Assembly (NCBI RefSeq): GCF_035994185.1
Contig: NZ_CP108538.1
Location: 2,604,001-2,668,000 of the forward strand
Origin: Streptomyces sp. NBC_01217
Lineage (GTDB): Bacteria; Actinomycetota; Actinomycetes; Streptomycetales; Streptomycetaceae
Reading direction: 5' to 3'
DNA: 64,000 nucleotides
Position numbers and translations under genes: made by a program. Of the stretch, positions 61,521-64,000 are shown one piece after another (position 1 is the first letter of the stretch; each line of letters begins with the position of its first letter). The notes beneath the pieces were generated by a model, which was not told the DNA's origin, did not search any database, and saw only the letters and a list, made by a program, of their open reading frames with translations.

Positions 61521-61849
61521 GGGAATGCCTTTCGAGATGAACACCAAAACCAATGGATTCGACCCCGCCGGTGCGCCAACACCCGACTGTCAGCCGACTG
61601 CCAGTATTTGGAATACAGAGTGGACCGATCAAGGGATTCCATGAGGGTTCCACGGACTCATTGCTACACCTTCCACTGATCGCCGGCGGACATCAACAGA
61701 ACGCGCAGAGCGACTCAACAGGGCGCACAGTTCGGATTGACTCTATTGCAAATTCACAGCTCCAGCGGGGTGCCGTTACTGTCTTCCTGGAAGGCAGAGC
61801 CGGGGTCGTACCCGGACGGCGAAGTGCCCCTGGCGAGAGGTGCCCGGAC
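61521..61849. promoter_or_regulatory. Divergent promoter region between dioxygenase and A-T didomain genes
   Basis: The 329-base space has AT-rich patches (ATTGACTCTATTGCAAATTC near 61736, and 61600-61660) unusual for this genome and fit for two promoters. The plus frame is open through it, but the composition is not coding-like and the GTG at 61850 is the better start for the didomain gene. Confidence 0.5.
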
Positions 61850-63694
61850 GTGATTGACGGCAATTCAGTCGAAAAAAGCGGCGGAATATCCCCGACCGGG
61901 ACCGGACTACTGGTGCCCGAAATCGACACTTCTTTGATACACGAACTGATTGCTGACCGCGCAGCGCGTCACCCGGAAGCTTGCGCGGTGACCTATGAGG
62001 GCCGCGGCATGACCTACCGAGAGCTCGATCGGCGGGCCGACGCGCTGGGCCGTGAGTTGCGGGTCCGCGGGGCCGGCGGACGGCCCCCGGTGGCTTTGCT
62101 GATGGAGAGGTCGCCGGAACTGATTGTGGCCATGCTGGCCGTGCTCAAGGCAGGCAGTGCCTACCTCGTGCTCAATCCGGGCGATCCGGACCAGCGGCTG
62201 GCCGAGCTGGCGCTCGACGCGAACCTGAGCCTGACCCTCACGAGTGAGCAGCTCTCCGGCCGAGTCCCGGCCGGCCTCGACAGCGTGGTTCTCGACGGCC
62301 TGCCGCTGTCGAACACCAGCACGCCGTCGACGCCGCGGGCGCGGCTCACCCCCGACCACCTGGCGTACGTCTGCTACACGTCGGGCTCAACGGGCGCCCC
62401 CAAGGGTGTCGGCGTGACCCATCGCGGCGTGGTGCGGCTGGTCCGCGAGGCCGGCTGGATGAGCTTCGGTCCCGAGGATGTCGTGCTGCACGCCGCGTCC
62501 CCGTCGTTCGACGCCTGCACGCTGGAGATCTTCGGAGCCCTGTGCAACGGCGGCCGACTGGTGATCCACCCGCCGGGCCGGATTGATCTTGAGGCGCTGT
62601 CCCGGACCATCATCGACGAGGGGGTCACCGTGGTGAACCTCCCCACCGGCGTGCTCCACCAGCTGGTTCAGTCCCGGCTCCCGGCCTTCGCCGGCCTGCG
62701 GCACGTCGTCACCGGTGGAGACGTGGCCTCGCCGGCCCTGGTCACCCGACTTCTGGAGGCCCATCCGCATCTGCTCTTCACCAACGGGTACGGCCCGACC
62801 GAGAACACGACGTTCACCACCTGCTGGACCAGCCGGACGCCGCCCACGACCGACGATGTGCCGATCGGGCAGGCCGTGGACGGCACGCGGGTCACCCTGC
62901 TCGATGCCGGTCTGCGCCCGGTAACGGACGGGACCGTGGCCGAACTCTACGCTTCGGGGGCGGGGTTGGCCTGGGGGTACCTTGGCCGTCCGGAGGCAAC
63001 CGCGGAGCGCTTCCTGCCCGATCCGGCCGGCCCTCCCGGTACCCGCATGTACCGCACCGGGGATCTGGTCCGGCAGCTGCCGGACGGTGGTCTGGGCTTC
63101 GTCGGGCGCGCTGACCGCCAGGTGAAGGTCCAGGGCTTCCGAATCGAGCCCGGATCGGTCGAAGCCGCGCTCGCGCAGCAGCCGGAGGTGGTCCAGGCCG
63201 CCGTGGTCGCCGAGCCGGGCCCTGACGGGCATCCACAGCTCATTGCGCACGTGGTGGCCGTCCCGGGCGCCGCCGACGACCTGGGCGCCGTGCTGCGCCG
63301 CAGGCTGCGGGACCGGCTGCCCGCGTACGGCGTTCCTCACGTCGTCCTGGTGCGTTCCGAGCTGCCCCTGGACCGCAACGGCAAGGTGGACCACGCGGCG
63401 CTGGCGACGCATAGACGTACGGTCCGCAACATCGGCACCGTGTACGTGCCGCCGTCGGACGAACTCCAGCGCGATCTGACGGAGTTGTGGGCGGAACTCC
63501 TGGACACCGAGCCGATCGGCATCGAGGACGACTTCTTCGACCTCGGTGGCCACTCGCTGCTCGCCGCCGAGCTGCTGGAGGCCCTTCACGCACGGTTCGA
63601 CGCGGACATCCCCGCGGCCACGCTGTATCTCCACTCGACCGTCGCAGAACTCAGCCTCGCAGTGCGCACGGCACAGCACAGGGAGGTGGCCTGA
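61850..63694 (+). CDS. NRPS adenylation-carrier (A-T) didomain protein
   Basis: A 614-residue protein. Adenylation motifs run in order: MTYRELDRRADALG, YTSGSTGAPKGV, NGYGPTENTT, YRTGDLVR, RADRQVKVQGFRIEPGSVE, and NGKVDHAAL with the catalytic lysine. A carrier domain follows, with Ser569 in DLGGHSLLAAEL. My reading of the pocket is D-A-L-N-V-G-G-T-F-K, which is the common valine-type code except for Asn where Trp is usual, so a Val-like or polar analogue is possible. GTG at 61850 behind GAGAGG. It is followed at once by a P450, the pairing seen in NovH/NovI and NikP1/NikQ. Confidence 0.92.
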   Translation: MIDGNSVEKSGGISPTGTGLLVPEIDTSLIHELIADRAARHPEACAVTYEGRGMTYRELDRRADALGRELRVRGAGGRPPVALLMERSPELIVAMLAVLKAGSAYLVLNPGDPDQRLAELALDANLSLTLTSEQLSGRVPAGLDSVVLDGLPLSNTSTPSTPRARLTPDHLAYVCYTSGSTGAPKGVGVTHRGVVRLVREAGWMSFGPEDVVLHAASPSFDACTLEIFGALCNGGRLVIHPPGRIDLEALSRTIIDEGVTVVNLPTGVLHQLVQSRLPAFAGLRHVVTGGDVASPALVTRLLEAHPHLLFTNGYGPTENTTFTTCWTSRTPPTTDDVPIGQAVDGTRVTLLDAGLRPVTDGTVAELYASGAGLAWGYLGRPEATAERFLPDPAGPPGTRMYRTGDLVRQLPDGGLGFVGRADRQVKVQGFRIEPGSVEAALAQQPEVVQAAVVAEPGPDGHPQLIAHVVAVPGAADDLGAVLRRRLRDRLPAYGVPHVVLVRSELPLDRNGKVDHAALATHRRTVRNIGTVYVPPSDELQRDLTELWAELLDTEPIGIEDDFFDLGGHSLLAAELLEALHARFDADIPAATLYLHSTVAELSLAVRTAQHREVA

Positions 63695-63696
63695 TC

Positions 63697-64000
63697 ATGA
63701 CGGTCTCCGACGATTACCAGGCCACCGCAGTGGTCGGCGGCGGCTGCCCGTACCAGCGCGGGGGTGCGGACCTTGCTGACCCTGCCCTGTACAGCGGGCA
63801 GGATCCGCACGCCGTGTGGACCGCGCTGCGTCAGCACGACCCGGTGAGCCGGCATGTCCTGGATGGGACGCCTTACTGGTCGGTCACCCGTTACGCGGAC
63901 GCCGACGCAGTCCTGCGCAACCACGCGACGTTCACCTCCGAGCAGGGAACGCTGCTCTATCTGCTCGGCCGCGGTGACCCGGCAGGTGGCCACCAGATGG
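63697..64000 (+). CDS. Cytochrome P450, N-terminal part (runs off window)
   Basis: About 101 residues are visible: CPYQRGGADLADPALYSGQDPHAVWTALRQHDPVS, then YWSVTRYADADAVLRNHATFTSEQGTLLYLLG and DPAGGHQM. This opening is typical of bacterial P450s and especially of the CYP163-like beta-hydroxylases of carrier-bound amino acids (NovI, NikQ). The ATG at 63697 comes 2 bases after the didomain stop, with GGGAGG upstream, so it is coupled to it. The heme-binding cysteine lies beyond the window. Confidence 0.87.
   Translation, partial: MTVSDDYQATAVVGGGCPYQRGGADLADPALYSGQDPHAVWTALRQHDPVSRHVLDGTPYWSVTRYADADAVLRNHATFTSEQGTLLYLLGRGDPAGGHQM

Noticed and set aside
61553..61849. N-terminal extension of the A-T didomain protein from ATG 61553
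   Set aside because: The 99 extra residues show no domain and cross an AT-rich promoter-like region; the GTG at 61850 has a ribosome site and fits usual A-domain starts.
1..64000. tRNA or rRNA genes
   Set aside because: I looked for T-loop and acceptor-stem patterns while reading and saw none; a covariance search was not possible, so a missed tRNA cannot be fully excluded.

Overview
The window is high-GC actinobacterial DNA with the codon and intergenic habits of Streptomyces. It carries an AfsR/SARP regulator, an AfsA/gamma-butyrolactone receptor pair, LacI-controlled sugar uptake without its own ATPase, DtxR-type iron boxes, GTG/TTG starts and stable GC hairpins. All calls come from reading the sequence and translations by eye; no database search was run.

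Layout. 1-4.7 kb: tail of an ABC-2 permease, a large AfsR-type regulator, an M50-like membrane protease. 5.2-14.2 kb: a mannoside-type uptake and degradation operon (GH38 alpha-mannosidase, GH5-like hydrolase, two permeases, binding lipoprotein) divergent from a LacI regulator, with a perfect 12+12 bp inverted repeat between them. 14.5-18.8 kb: housekeeping and unknown genes (F420-dependent NADP reductase type, MFS exporter, small protein, map). 19.1-20.4 kb: an IS110-family element. 20.5-29.4 kb: an iron/heme acquisition island with heme oxygenase behind an iron box, a PhzF-like gene, a sortase-anchored two-domain HtaA-like heme protein with a frameshifted signal peptide, a head-to-head join of two broken heme genes (HtaA tail and hmuV), then efeO-efeB-efeU and a lipoprotein behind two overlapping iron boxes. 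29.5-41.2 kb: mixed core genes (prim-pol, TetR, dimethylargininase, Rsm22-like methyltransferase, transporters, oxidoreductases, PhoD phosphatase, a second PhzF). 41.3-44.1 kb: gamma-butyrolactone signalling locus (epimerase-like, AfsA, ArpA-type receptor with a candidate ARE operator). 44.1-50 kb: MazG-like protein, glycosyltransferase, phosphoesterase, a 7 x 8 bp microsatellite, and a two-component system followed by the relic of an ABC transporter gene.

50.2-64 kb, open at the right edge, is the most novel part: a dispersed nonribosomal peptide cluster. On the minus strand lie a compact PEP-synthase-like phosphotransferase, a pterin-dependent aromatic amino acid hydroxylase with its pterin dehydratase, an adenylation protein with a half condensation domain and no carrier, a class V aminotransferase, and a carrier protein fused to a clavaminate-synthase-like dioxygenase. 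On the plus strand lie an MbtH protein and a D-2-hydroxyacid dehydrogenase. After an IS5 relic come a second stand-alone dioxygenase and, divergently, an adenylation-carrier didomain followed at once by a P450, the pairing used for beta-hydroxylation of carrier-bound amino acids. The inferred product is a small peptide built from several hydroxylated, non-proteinogenic amino acids and perhaps a hydroxy acid, possibly with phosphoryl transfer. The nearby butyrolactone system may control it, but that is inference.
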